A stretch of 64,000 bases of DNA from positions 62,001 through 126,000 of the forward strand of contig JAGWHB010000004.1 of the NCBI GenBank assembly GCA_028867035.1, given 5' to 3'. Every line of letters begins with the position of its first letter. The stretch's first letter is position 1. The position numbers were made by a program, and so were the translations under genes. Shown in pieces: positions 50,651 through 58,300 of the stretch. Below the pieces are notes generated by a model, which saw nothing but the letters and a program-made list of their open reading frames with translations, made no database searches and was not told the DNA's origin. This DNA comes from Nitrososphaerota archaeon. Its GTDB lineage: Archaea; Thermoproteota; Nitrososphaeria; Nitrososphaerales; Gagatemarchaeaceae.

Positions 50651-50891
50651 TCGCCCTTACCCCTTCCCGCCGCATTTTGCAGTAGCCGCAGATGCCGCTG
50701 TCCTTGAACCAGTGCCTGCTGCAGAACCCTTCGATGTAGTTCTCACCCACGGTCTTCGCCAGATACATCTTGGCGATGTCCAGCGAAGTCCCACGGTGGC
50801 ACTCCGGGCACTTCGTGAAAGTCCAGCCCTTGCCCATGGCAGCGTCGAGCCCAATCGCCTCGTACTTTCCACACACTAGGCAGGTGGCCAA
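50640..50891 (-). CDS. Small zinc-ribbon protein inside the gas-vesicle operon
   Basis: The 83-residue product has CLVCGK (C4, C7), KCPECHRG (C28, C31), GFCSRHW and GICGYCK, so seven Cys plus nearby His could bind two zinc ions. The remainder is a short helix (SLDIAKMYLAKTVGENYIEG). It starts at TTG 19 bases after gvpA and overlaps the next gvp gene, so it is translated with the operon. I know of no standard gas-vesicle protein of this type. It may bind nucleic acid for autoregulation or serve as an assembly factor. Confidence 0.74.
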   Translation of the reverse strand: MATCLVCGKYEAIGLDAAMGKGWTFTKCPECHRGTSLDIAKMYLAKTVGENYIEGFCSRHWFKDSGICGYCKMRREGVRANVA

Positions 50892-50910
50892 TTCTAGCCG
50901 CGACCCTCTC

Positions 50911-51168
50911 TTACTTTTCTACGGCTGATCCGAGTTCGTTAAGAGCTGACGTCCCTGTCGTCGTCGCCGCGAGGCCCATTGCAGCCGCGTATCTGAGATA
51001 GGTGTCGATCCCTGCCACCACGATTCTTGCACGGACCACGAGGATTTCTATTCCCACCAGTGCGACTGAAAGGTTCGCGTCTATGACAAGGCCCTTATCG
51101 AGGACCCGGTCAATCAGGTCGTAGATGTTCAGCAGAGGCCTGTATTGCTGTGACAGCTGCTGTGACAA
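50911..51168 (-). CDS. gvpA: Major gas-vesicle shell protein GvpA
   Basis: The 85-residue product follows the GvpA pattern: an N-terminal helix, DLIDRVLDKGLVIDANLSVA, the strand LVGIEILVVRARIVVAG and a second helix IDTYLRYAAAMGL, with a variable tail. It forms the ribs of the shell. The start is a TTG at 51168, about 30 bases after a TATA box (CTTTTATAG), so the transcript is near-leaderless. An ATG just upstream is in another frame. It is the first gene of the operon. Confidence 0.93.
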   Translation of the reverse strand: MSQQLSQQYRPLLNIYDLIDRVLDKGLVIDANLSVALVGIEILVVRARIVVAGIDTYLRYAAAMGLAATTTGTSALNELGSAVEK

Positions 51169-51192
51169 CTGGGCATCCTATGGTATTGTATT

Positions 51193-51227
51193 CTATAAAA
51201 GCGGCCATGGAACATTCTTCTATGTTC
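51193..51227 (-). promoter_or_regulatory. gvp operon promoter with upstream palindrome
   Basis: On the minus strand a TATA box CTTTTATAG (51193-51201) is centred 29 bases before the gvpA start. Immediately upstream of it lies the exact inverted repeat GAACAT-TCTTCT-ATGTTC (51210-51227), positioned like an operator or activator site. Winged-helix genes lie nearby at 51286 and 54187, and another promoter at 54484-54515 has a GTTC/GAAC palindrome in the same place. Confidence 0.58.
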
Positions 51228-51285
51228 GACGCTCGCACGACCACGACGGACTCGCGCCATGGCCTACGGGGGTTCCATCATGACA

Positions 51286-51627
51286 TCATTCTTGGTTCGT
51301 GGGCCGAGCGTAGGCCGCCCTCTGCATTCCCTCTTCCTCGCTCAGCATCTGGATCAGCTCGCTGTATGTCTCGAGGTATTTCCTCCCGCGCTGGGTGGTC
51401 TTGTACTCCACCTTGGCACTCGGAGGGGCGCGCTCCTTCTCCAAGAGCCCCTTGGCCAGGAGCGAGTCCATGTAGAAGTGGAGCTGTTTCGAATTGAGGT
51501 TGCACCTGAACATGACGTGCGTCTTCAGGGCCCCGTTCAGGCATACCGAGAGGACCGAATACACTATCTCCATGTACCCGCGCGGCCCTCTGCCCGTCGG
51601 CTCGGACCTGTAGTTCGACATGGCCAT
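51286..51627 (-). CDS. Winged-helix transcriptional regulator
   Basis: The 113-residue product is a winged helix (about 18-90: YMEIVYSVLSVCLNGALKTH, VMFRCNLNSKQLHFYMDSLL, AKGLLEKERAPPSAKVEYKT) followed by a helix likely for dimer contact. This fold is common in Thaumarchaeota (HTH_45 type). It starts in an ATGA overlap with the deacetylase stop and lies just upstream of gvpA in the same direction, so it is a plausible controller of the gas-vesicle operon. Confidence 0.78.
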   Translation of the reverse strand: MAMSNYRSEPTGRGPRGYMEIVYSVLSVCLNGALKTHVMFRCNLNSKQLHFYMDSLLAKGLLEKERAPPSAKVEYKTTQRGRKYLETYSELIQMLSEEEGMQRAAYARPTNQE

Positions 51628-52328
51628 CAGAGCAGCTGCGGGATCTCCACCATCTGCGCTGGATGAACTGGCTGCGCGCCCTGTTTCTGGTAGGGCATCC
51701 TCCTCAGCATGAAGTCGTTCCCGAGGCAGAGCTTCGATGCGTCGAATGTCTCGACGAACTTCGCCGACACTTGGAACCTGCTCTGGAGGGCCCTGAACTC
51801 GGCCAGCCCCCTTATCGCTTCGGCCCTCAGATAGAACTTCTCGCTCTGGGATGCGAACATCCTCACCAGCTGCACCTTGTCGTCGATCACGTCTGAGATG
51901 TCGAAGTACACCTTGGGGTCGAAGCCCCTGGTGAGGGGTATCTCGTAGGCGAGTATGTTCGAGTCGTAGCGCCCTGCCTCCATGGTCGCCCGGGCGATGG
52001 TCCTGTGGTCGTGGTGCACGTCGTTGGCGTAGTGGGTGAGAATTATGTCTGGATGGACGAGGTCTATGCGCGACTCTATCCTAGAGATAAGGTCGAGGCC
52101 CTCCTCGAGCCGGGAGTCGGGCAGGTCGTCGAGCCAAAGCGCCTTCGCCCCCATGAACTGGGCGCTCTTCTGGGCTTCCCTTACCCTCTGGCCTGGTTCT
52201 CCCCCCGCGGCGCCCCTGGTCAGGGTGTAGATGTAGACACCATGGCCGCTCCTCGCGGCGCTGAGCAAGAACCCGCCCGCGCCCAACTCCACGTCGTCTG
52301 GATGGGCGCCAATGGCTAGAATTTCCAC
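51627..52328 (-). CDS. PIG-L (LmbE) family N-acetylglucosaminyl deacetylase
   Basis: The 233-residue protein begins with the metal motif IGAHPDDVELGAGG (H9, D11, D12) and has the second motif VHHDHRTI, the zinc ligands of PIG-L/LmbE enzymes that deacetylate GlcNAc conjugates. The GTG start is about 28 bases after a GATATAATG box. It is in an operon with the winged-helix regulator. Its role could be in surface glycan or thiol chemistry. Nearby genes for polysaccharide export support the first. Confidence 0.86.
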   Translation of the reverse strand: MEILAIGAHPDDVELGAGGFLLSAARSGHGVYIYTLTRGAAGGEPGQRVREAQKSAQFMGAKALWLDDLPDSRLEEGLDLISRIESRIDLVHPDIILTHYANDVHHDHRTIARATMEAGRYDSNILAYEIPLTRGFDPKVYFDISDVIDDKVQLVRMFASQSEKFYLRAEAIRGLAEFRALQSRFQVSAKFVETFDASKLCLGNDFMLRRMPYQKQGAQPVHPAQMVEIPQLL

Positions 52329-52389
52329 AAAGGAACAATAGTGCCGACGGCATTATATCGATAGCCGAATAATCTACTAGTATACCGCG

Positions 52390-53109
52390 TCATGAGAGGG
52401 CCCCGCTCGTCGCCTGGGCCCGAGCTTCCTCGCCGGAGATGACGTACCTTCGGCTTTCGGCCCCAGCGTTGAAGAGGAGGTCCAAGATGGAGAGGTCCGG
52501 GACGAAGGTTTCGCCGAAGCGCTGCCTGTAGGGGACGGGGGCATAGTCGGTGTATTCCAGCGCCATGTGACGGGATGCGAAGAGGGGTTCGTCCATGTAG
52601 CCACGCCCCCCGGGGCCGGAAACATAGGTGTCCGCGCCGACCGCCTCGCACACGTCGACCAGCCTCTGGGTCCCCTGCGATTTCACCCCCAGGTCCGATT
52701 CCAACACGAGTTTCACCGGGATGTCGAGCCAACGGATGGCCTGCTTCGTCGTCTCAAGGTCGAGCTCAAGGAGGAGGTCGTGCTCCCTTCTGTACAGGTC
52801 TTCGAAGTAGGGCCCGTAGTCGAGGAAACCCTTCGCGTTCCTATATGAGTAGGAGATCTTCTTCCAGTGCTCCTCCCGCCAGGGCATGGAGTTGTTCACC
52901 CTGACCTCGCTGTTCTTGGAGAACTTCTGGGCCTTGTCGATGGGGACGGTGAGCCAGATGGGGCCCGAGGGCGCGAGGATCCTGTTCCTGTTGGTAAAGC
53001 GCTTGTCGTACTGGGCGTCGTCCATGACCACCCATTCGTCGACCAAGCTCAGCTTGTGGAAGAAGCCCGGGTATGGCAGGAACTGGGGCTGGTGTATCGC
53101 GACCCTCAT
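52390..53109 (-). CDS. WbqC-family protein
   Basis: The 239-residue protein matches the WbqC family: AIHQPQFLPYPGFFHKL at the N-terminus, DDAQYDKRFTNRNRI, LTVPIDKAQKF and a conserved SGPGGRGYMDEPLF. WbqC homologues occur in O-antigen clusters and may act with amino-sugar metabolism, but the reaction is not settled. Here it is beside a PIG-L deacetylase on the same strand. Confidence 0.84.
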   Translation of the reverse strand: MRVAIHQPQFLPYPGFFHKLSLVDEWVVMDDAQYDKRFTNRNRILAPSGPIWLTVPIDKAQKFSKNSEVRVNNSMPWREEHWKKISYSYRNAKGFLDYGPYFEDLYRREHDLLLELDLETTKQAIRWLDIPVKLVLESDLGVKSQGTQRLVDVCEAVGADTYVSGPGGRGYMDEPLFASRHMALEYTDYAPVPYRQRFGETFVPDLSILDLLFNAGAESRRYVISGEEARAQATSGALS

Positions 53110-53151
53110 TGGACTTCTTTCTCCATGTCGTGGACACCGAACAGAGGGGGG

Positions 53152-54060
53152 CTAGGCTGTCTTCGCAGGGTCAAGAATTTCCGAGATTTCCAGGCTTCTC
53201 TTTCTGATCGTGATAGGCGTGACCCCGGCCGCGTAAGCCAGCCTGAGCTGGGTGGTCCTGTCCCCGTTCTTGACGGATGCGAGATAGAGGGCGGCGGCGG
53301 CCAGTGACATAGGCCTCTTACCTACGAGCCGCGAGTCTCCCTTCACCTTGCTTAGTATCTCGATGGCCATGCGTTCGGTGGTCCCCTGGAGCGAGGCCTT
53401 GGCGGCGACGGCGGAGACGTAGTTGGCGGGGGAGGGGATGGTCCTCGTCTGCTCGTTGCTGAGGAGATACCTGTAGTAGTGGCGGAACTTCTTCTCGTCC
53501 ACGTCGACCCTCGCCGCCACCAGGTCGTTGGGGGGCCTGGCCACGTCGAGCTCCCTGCACGCCATGCAGACGCAGGCCGCGGCCACAGCCGCCAGGGACC
53601 TGGTCCTCACTGACTTTGCGTTGAACTCCTTCAGGTAGATCTTGAAAGCCCTCTCGCCCAGGGACGAACTCAGACCCAGCGCCTGCACAGCCCGCTGCAC
53701 CTCCATGGAGACCTTCCCGAGGCGCCTCTTGCTGGAGTCCCAGGACACCATGGTGTTGAGCTTCCTGAGCTGCCGAAGGTCGCGGCTCTGCCCGAGCTGC
53801 CTCCCGGACGCGTCCACGTCCCTGTACCCGATCGTAGTCGAGACGCCAATGTCCTCCGCCATCGAAGAGGACGGGTTGTGGGCCATGGCGCTGGGAAGGG
53901 AACGCCCGGTTGCCATCTGGTCGAATATGTCGGCTTCGCGTTGCGAGACAGCCCCGCAGCTCGTGCATACCCTCTCCGAGCTCTCCTGATCCCATAGGAG
54001 TTCACCGAGGCAGTGTTCGCACATTTGTTTGTCGGCGACAGTCTGGCCGGCAGTTCGCAT
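53152..54060 (-). CDS. Second transcription initiation factor B
   Basis: Starting at the ATG at 54060, which is about 28 bases after a CTTTAAAG box, the product is 302 residues. It has a zinc ribbon (C14, C17, C32, C35), a B-reader (ADIFDQMATGRSLPSAMAHN) and two cyclin folds with a C-terminal HTH (GVTPITIRKRSLEISEIL). It differs widely from the TFB at 36684, so it could act as an alternative factor directing a subset of promoters, maybe those in this region. An upstream ATG at 54072 is in the same frame. Confidence 0.92.
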   Translation of the reverse strand: MRTAGQTVADKQMCEHCLGELLWDQESSERVCTSCGAVSQREADIFDQMATGRSLPSAMAHNPSSSMAEDIGVSTTIGYRDVDASGRQLGQSRDLRQLRKLNTMVSWDSSKRRLGKVSMEVQRAVQALGLSSSLGERAFKIYLKEFNAKSVRTRSLAAVAAACVCMACRELDVARPPNDLVAARVDVDEKKFRHYYRYLLSNEQTRTIPSPANYVSAVAAKASLQGTTERMAIEILSKVKGDSRLVGKRPMSLAAAALYLASVKNGDRTTQLRLAYAAGVTPITIRKRSLEISEILDPAKTA

Positions 54061-54125
54061 GTGCCGTATCATGTCGGGTACTGCTTTAAAGGAACGAGTA
54101 TGAAACTTCAGTAAAATTGTACCAC

Positions 54126-54145
54126 CCCCATGTCAGCTCATGGGG
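54126..54145. promoter_or_regulatory. Perfect hairpin between TFB2 and the winged-helix gene
   Basis: CCCCATG at 54126-54132 and CATGGGG at 54139-54145 make a perfect seven-pair stem with a six-base loop, in the 127-base gap downstream of the regulator at 54187 and upstream of the second TFB. It could be a terminator for the first or an operator for the second. Confidence 0.3.
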
Positions 54146-54186
54146 AAGAAGAGGGGCGGGCGAGCGCTGGGCCCTTGTGAGGCGGT

Positions 54187-54459
54187 CTAAGAGAAGTCGG
54201 TGTTCTTGTTCCCGTTCACGCTGATCAGGTCGCTGATCCCTTCGTAGGTGTGGAGTAGCTTCATGCCGTTGTCGGTGAGCTTGTAAAGCCCCGTCCCTTC
54301 CTCGTAGGAGATCAGGTTCTTCTCGATGAGGAAGCTGAGATATTCCTTGACTTGAGCGTATGACAGGTAGGCTCCGTACATGATGCGTGTCTTTGTCGCT
54401 CCGTTGGAAGCTGCCCTCAGGATCATTGCGATTATGTCTGTCCTGCTTCTGTACTTCAT
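54187..54459 (-). CDS. Winged-helix regulator (HTH_45-like)
   Basis: The ATG at 54459 is about 28 bases after a CTTATATAG box, so the mRNA is likely leaderless and the product is 90 residues. It shows RTDIIAMILRAASNGATKTR, IMYGAYLSYAQVKEYLSFLI and TGLYKLTDNGMKLLHTYEGI, the winged-helix layout of the many small Thaumarchaeota regulators, followed by a coiled C-terminus. A palindrome upstream of its TATA box suggests self-control. A second TFB gene follows. Confidence 0.82.
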   Translation of the reverse strand: MKYRSRTDIIAMILRAASNGATKTRIMYGAYLSYAQVKEYLSFLIEKNLISYEEGTGLYKLTDNGMKLLHTYEGISDLISVNGNKNTDFS

Positions 54460-54483
54460 CAGACAATGAAAGTGTTCTTCTAC

Positions 54484-54515
54484 TATATAAGGGACGAGTA
54501 ACAATGTTCTAGAAC
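54484..54515 (-). promoter_or_regulatory. Winged-helix gene promoter with GTTCTAGAAC palindrome
   Basis: The minus-strand TATA box CTTATATAG (54484-54492) serves the regulator at 54459. The ten-base perfect palindrome GTTCTAGAAC lies at 54506-54515, directly upstream. Its GTTC and GAAC half-sites also occur in the palindrome upstream of gvpA, though spaced and oriented differently. Confidence 0.45.
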
Positions 54516-54609
54516 CTGGCTACCTGCTGTGTCTGGTCCCTCGGGGGCCTCGGGGTAGATTCACTGCTAAGATACATAAAGTCAGAGGAGCATCAGCATT
54601 TCCAGTCCG

Positions 54610-55674
54610 ATGAAGAGGACGGTCAATGTCGTTGTCACGGCGGCCGGGACAGTCGTCGGCCAGGGAATCATCAAGTGCCTCAAGCTCGCCAACACCAACG
54701 GGGGGGACATTGAATACAGGATAACTGCGACGGACGCCAGCCCCCTGGCGGCAGGGCTCTACAGGGGAGACTTTGGGGTGGTGGTCCCACTTGCGACTGA
54801 CCCTGGCTTCGTGGAAGCCATCATTGGCGTGACGAAGAAATCTGGGGCGACGGCCATCTACGCAGGTTCCGATGAGGAGCTCCCTCCTCTCTCTTCAGCG
54901 AAGGAGAAGATCGAACGCGAGACAGGCGCCAAAGTGATGGTGAATCCGGCGGGAGTCCTCGAAGCCTGCTCGGACAAGTGGAAGACATACGTCTTCCTGA
55001 AGGAGAACGACCTCCCGAGGGCTGAGTCTGCGGTCCCCGAGTTCAAGGAATCATTCTATTCTGTCAACAGGTTCCCCCTTGTCGTCAAACCGAGGGGGGG
55101 CCACGGCTCAGTCGACATGCACGTCGTCCGCGATAGGGACGAAGCGGAGCTAGCGATGGGAGCGATAGTGAGGAATGGGTCGCGCCCTCTGATACAGGAG
55201 TACCTGGGGGACGAGGGGATGGAGTTCACCACCGGGGTCACGGTGACTTCGGACGGGGAGGAAGTGATGTCATCCATCGCCATGAGGAGGACGTTGAAGG
55301 GGGGCCAGACTTACAAGGCGTTCATCGACGATTTCGCCGAGGTGAGGGTGTCGGCCGAGAATGTGGCGCTCAAGCTGGGCGCCCGCGGCCCGCTGAACAT
55401 CCAGTCTAGGCTGGTGGACGGCGAGCCGAAGATATTCGAGATCAACCCTAGACTTTCCGCCTCATCCCCGATGAGGGCCGTCGCGGGCGTGAACGAGCCG
55501 GACATGCTTTACAGGAACGCGGTGCTTGGGGAGAGGCCGAAGGTGACGGAGTATCAGAAGCTGGTGGCCATGCGGTACTGGAACGAGGTCTATGTCAGGC
55601 AGTCTACCTTCCAGAAGACGGAGAAGGAGAGGGAGTTCGTCGGACCTGACTCCGTCGTGCTCCCCTACTTCTGA
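54610..55674 (+). CDS. ATP-grasp ligase, CarB-like
   Basis: The 354-residue protein has an N-terminal Rossmann-like domain (VVVTAAGTVVGQGIIKCLKL ... ITATDASPLAAGLY) and an ATP-grasp fold (FPLVVKPRGGHGSVDMHVVR, PLIQEYLGDEGMEFTTGVTV and EINPRLSASSPM with the Glu/Asn metal ligands). Such carbamoyl-phosphate-synthase-like proteins in polysaccharide loci join carboxylates to amines in sugar or amino-acid decoration. It is divergent from the winged-helix gene and convergent with the membrane protein gene. Confidence 0.88.
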   Translation: MKRTVNVVVTAAGTVVGQGIIKCLKLANTNGGDIEYRITATDASPLAAGLYRGDFGVVVPLATDPGFVEAIIGVTKKSGATAIYAGSDEELPPLSSAKEKIERETGAKVMVNPAGVLEACSDKWKTYVFLKENDLPRAESAVPEFKESFYSVNRFPLVVKPRGGHGSVDMHVVRDRDEAELAMGAIVRNGSRPLIQEYLGDEGMEFTTGVTVTSDGEEVMSSIAMRRTLKGGQTYKAFIDDFAEVRVSAENVALKLGARGPLNIQSRLVDGEPKIFEINPRLSASSPMRAVAGVNEPDMLYRNAVLGERPKVTEYQKLVAMRYWNEVYVRQSTFQKTEKEREFVGPDSVVLPYF

Positions 55675-55676
55675 GA

Positions 55677-57341
55677 TCAGATGAACCTGGAGTAGAAGAG
55701 GCTGGAGGGGCTGCGCAGGAGTCCCCAAGTCACCACCGTGGAACCCAGAGCGGCGGCGAAGCAGGCGGCGAGGTAGGAGTACACTATGAATTGGAACCCG
55801 AGCGGCATCAGGATCACCCCGAAGGCAACGACCACGGACGCCCCGACCCCGGCAAGCGCTGCCAGGGTCTTGGGCCTGTTGAGGAGCATGATGAACGAGC
55901 TGTTCACCACGAACACCGAGAGGAAGATGTCCGCGACGGCGGCGATGTAGAGTATGCGGATGCTTATCGGCGATCCCCCGACCCTTGCCATCAAGATGGG
56001 TCCATAGAGGACAGCGAGGAGGGCGGAAAAGCCCGCGACCCCAAGCGTGATGATCATTATCCGAGCGTGCTTCCCACGGATGAAGGAGTCCACCTCCTCG
56101 GTGTTAGTCACCGGGAGGTCCAGGGACAGGTTGTTGAGCTCCTCGTGGATCGAGGAGAGCAATACGTATTGGACGATGGCGACAGGGAACATCACACCCA
56201 GGGCCAGGTCCGCCCCGGCGTGGTAGACGGAATTGAAGAGCATTGGGAGGACCACCCCGCCCGCGGCCTTGACGGGGTTGGCGATCCAGGACAGGACCCT
56301 GTCCCCGAAGATCATCACGAAGAAGAAGGTGCCGAAGAGGTACTGCGGGAGAGCCTCCCAGAACTGGACGCTGAACCTTGAGCGGATGGTGTCGACGTTG
56401 ACGAATGCGGGCTTGTAGAATGACGGGATGTCCTTGCCGACTGCGTAGCTTGCCTGGACGACCAGGCTCCTGGTCGAGTAGTACCAGGCGAACACCGACA
56501 GGACGCTGAGGCCGGCACCAAGGGCGACGAGGTACCTGATTACGAGGTCGGGAAAGAACGCAGGGGTGAGGAAGTAGACGGCGGCGAGGAGTGGGAGCGC
56601 TATGCCATACGATACCACTATCACCTTGGTCTTCTTGAGGGCATAGATCGGCAGGAACCCGATCCTGTGGAGGGATATCGTGACGGCTCCCACGGCCGCG
56701 AGGGCCGTGAGGGTGGGCGGGACTGCGAGAAGGACCGAGCTGGCGACGAGGATGCCCACGGACGCGGCCAGCAGGAGGACGAGGGCGAAGTAGCTCCGCT
56801 TCAGGGCCCTGCTGCATTCGCTCATGTTCCCCTGGGCCTGATAGAACATGAAGATCCGCGTGAAGGCCTGGAGGGGCCCCTCGGAGATCAGCAGCCCCAG
56901 CAGGACGCCCACCATCAGTGCGGTGACCGAGGCGATCGGGAGCCCCCATGCGAGCCACAGCGACACGCCGAAGGCGTAGAGGAGGGCCAGGGCCCCAAGC
57001 CAGGGGGTGGCCAGGCTGAGGCTCTCTATCAGGCGCTTCCGTGCGGAGGGTACAGGAATTTTTCGTTCTTCGGCTTTGGAGGCCTCGTCGGTTTCGGCTT
57101 CGTCGTAGTAGTCGACCCTCTGGTACACCTCCTGGGCCAGGTCGAAGAGGTCAGCGAACCCTTCATTCTTCGCGTCCCTGTCGTTGTACCCCAGCACTTC
57201 CAGGAAGACCATGACGTCGGCGAGGTTGTTCACGTTGGACTGGAGCTCAGCTATCGACCTGGACACTTTCTCGATGAATATCTCGTGGCGCGGGTCCGCG
57301 GCCGCACTTCTTGGGCCGCCCCTCGGCCCTGACGCCCTCAC
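55677..57341 (-). CDS. Wzx-like polysaccharide membrane protein
   Basis: The GTG at 57341 overlaps the epimerase stop as GTGA, giving 554 residues. The frame is open upstream only inside the epimerase gene. After a soluble N-terminal helical part (HEIFIEKVSRSIAELQSNVN ... EEVYQRV-like QEVYQRVDYYDEAE) there are about 12 to 14 spans with short loops, the layout of MOP-superfamily flippases. The Tyr-rich YYSTRSLVVQASYAVGKDIP is a distinctive loop. Position beside a PelF-like glycosyltransferase suggests PelG-type export, but the sequence is not a clear PelG. Confidence 0.74.
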   Translation of the reverse strand: MRASGPRGGPRSAAADPRHEIFIEKVSRSIAELQSNVNNLADVMVFLEVLGYNDRDAKNEGFADLFDLAQEVYQRVDYYDEAETDEASKAEERKIPVPSARKRLIESLSLATPWLGALALLYAFGVSLWLAWGLPIASVTALMVGVLLGLLISEGPLQAFTRIFMFYQAQGNMSECSRALKRSYFALVLLLAASVGILVASSVLLAVPPTLTALAAVGAVTISLHRIGFLPIYALKKTKVIVVSYGIALPLLAAVYFLTPAFFPDLVIRYLVALGAGLSVLSVFAWYYSTRSLVVQASYAVGKDIPSFYKPAFVNVDTIRSRFSVQFWEALPQYLFGTFFFVMIFGDRVLSWIANPVKAAGGVVLPMLFNSVYHAGADLALGVMFPVAIVQYVLLSSIHEELNNLSLDLPVTNTEEVDSFIRGKHARIMIITLGVAGFSALLAVLYGPILMARVGGSPISIRILYIAAVADIFLSVFVVNSSFIMLLNRPKTLAALAGVGASVVVAFGVILMPLGFQFIVYSYLAACFAAALGSTVVTWGLLRSPSSLFYSRFI

Positions 57342-58300
57342 CTTGCCGGTACCCCGAGCTTGAGCCCCAGGTACTTCACCACATTGCCGAGCCCCTCGTC
57401 CAGTCCCACCCGCGGAGAGTAATGCAATAGACGTCGTGCCCTCTCGATGGATGACGACCCGACCCTGGCGTCTCCCTGGCGAGGGGGCCCGAAAGCAGGC
57501 CGGACAGGGCCCGAGCCCGTCACTTCGGCCATCACCTCCAAGAGGTCGAGGATGGTGACGTTGCTCCCCGAAGCTATGTTGAATACCTGACCCGACGCTT
57601 CTGCCGTGTCCATGGCGAGCATGTTCGCCTCGGCGACATCCCCCACGTAGACGAAGTCCCTGGTCTGCAGGCCATCCCCGAATATCTTCGGAGTGACACC
57701 CGTCAGGAGCTGGCGGGCGAAGAGCGGTATCACCCCGCTGTAGTCGTCGTCCGAGCGCTGCCTGGGGCCGTAGACGTTGAAGTACCTGAGAGCCACCGTC
57801 TCCAGCCCGTAGGCGGAGCGGTAGGCGTGCATGTAGTTCTCTACGGAGAGCTTGGAGGCGCCGTAGGGGGAGCCGGGCGCGCAGTAGTCCTCCTCCTTGG
57901 CAGGTGGGCTGGCTACGGCGCCGTAGACGGCCGCAGAGGAGGCGAAAATGAAACGCTTTACCCCGCGCTCGACGCACAGGTTCATCACTTCGAGGGCCGC
58001 GTTGACGTTGACGTCGTGGACCAGCATCGGGTCGTCGATGGACTTTGGCACGCTGGCTATGGCCGCCTCATGGAACACCACGTCGAAGGAAGAGGGGAGG
58101 CCCTTCGCTTCTCTGATCCTTCTGATGTCCGCCTTCAGGAAATTCGCGCCCCCCTCCAGGGCCCCCTTCAGGTTGGATTCAGAGCCCGTGCTCAGGTCGT
58201 CCACGACCCAGACCTGGACCTCTCGCCTCAGAAGGGCTTCCACGATGTGGCTCCCTATGAAGCCCGCACCCCCGGTGACGAGGGCCGTGCGAGCTTTCAC
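57338..58300 (-). CDS. NAD-dependent sugar epimerase/dehydratase
   Basis: From the GTG at 58300, in an overlap with the glycosyltransferase stop, the protein is 320 residues. It has the NAD site TGGAGFIGSH (G10-G16), a catalytic SSAAVYG and Y146-x3-K150 (SPYGASK), and the family positions RYFNVYGPRQ and GDGLQTRDFVYVGDVAEAN. UDP-glucose 4-epimerase-like activity on nucleotide sugars fits. It supplies the polysaccharide operon. Confidence 0.93.
   Translation of the reverse strand: MKARTALVTGGAGFIGSHIVEALLRREVQVWVVDDLSTGSESNLKGALEGGANFLKADIRRIREAKGLPSSFDVVFHEAAIASVPKSIDDPMLVHDVNVNAALEVMNLCVERGVKRFIFASSAAVYGAVASPPAKEEDYCAPGSPYGASKLSVENYMHAYRSAYGLETVALRYFNVYGPRQRSDDDYSGVIPLFARQLLTGVTPKIFGDGLQTRDFVYVGDVAEANMLAMDTAEASGQVFNIASGSNVTILDLLEVMAEVTGSGPVRPAFGPPRQGDARVGSSSIERARRLLHYSPRVGLDEGLGNVVKYLGLKLGVPAR

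Noticed and set aside
57342..57977. N-terminal extension of the Wzx-like membrane protein
   Set aside because: The extension overlaps the epimerase coding sequence and is Arg/Gly/Pro-rich, and a GTGA overlap gives a natural start at 57341.
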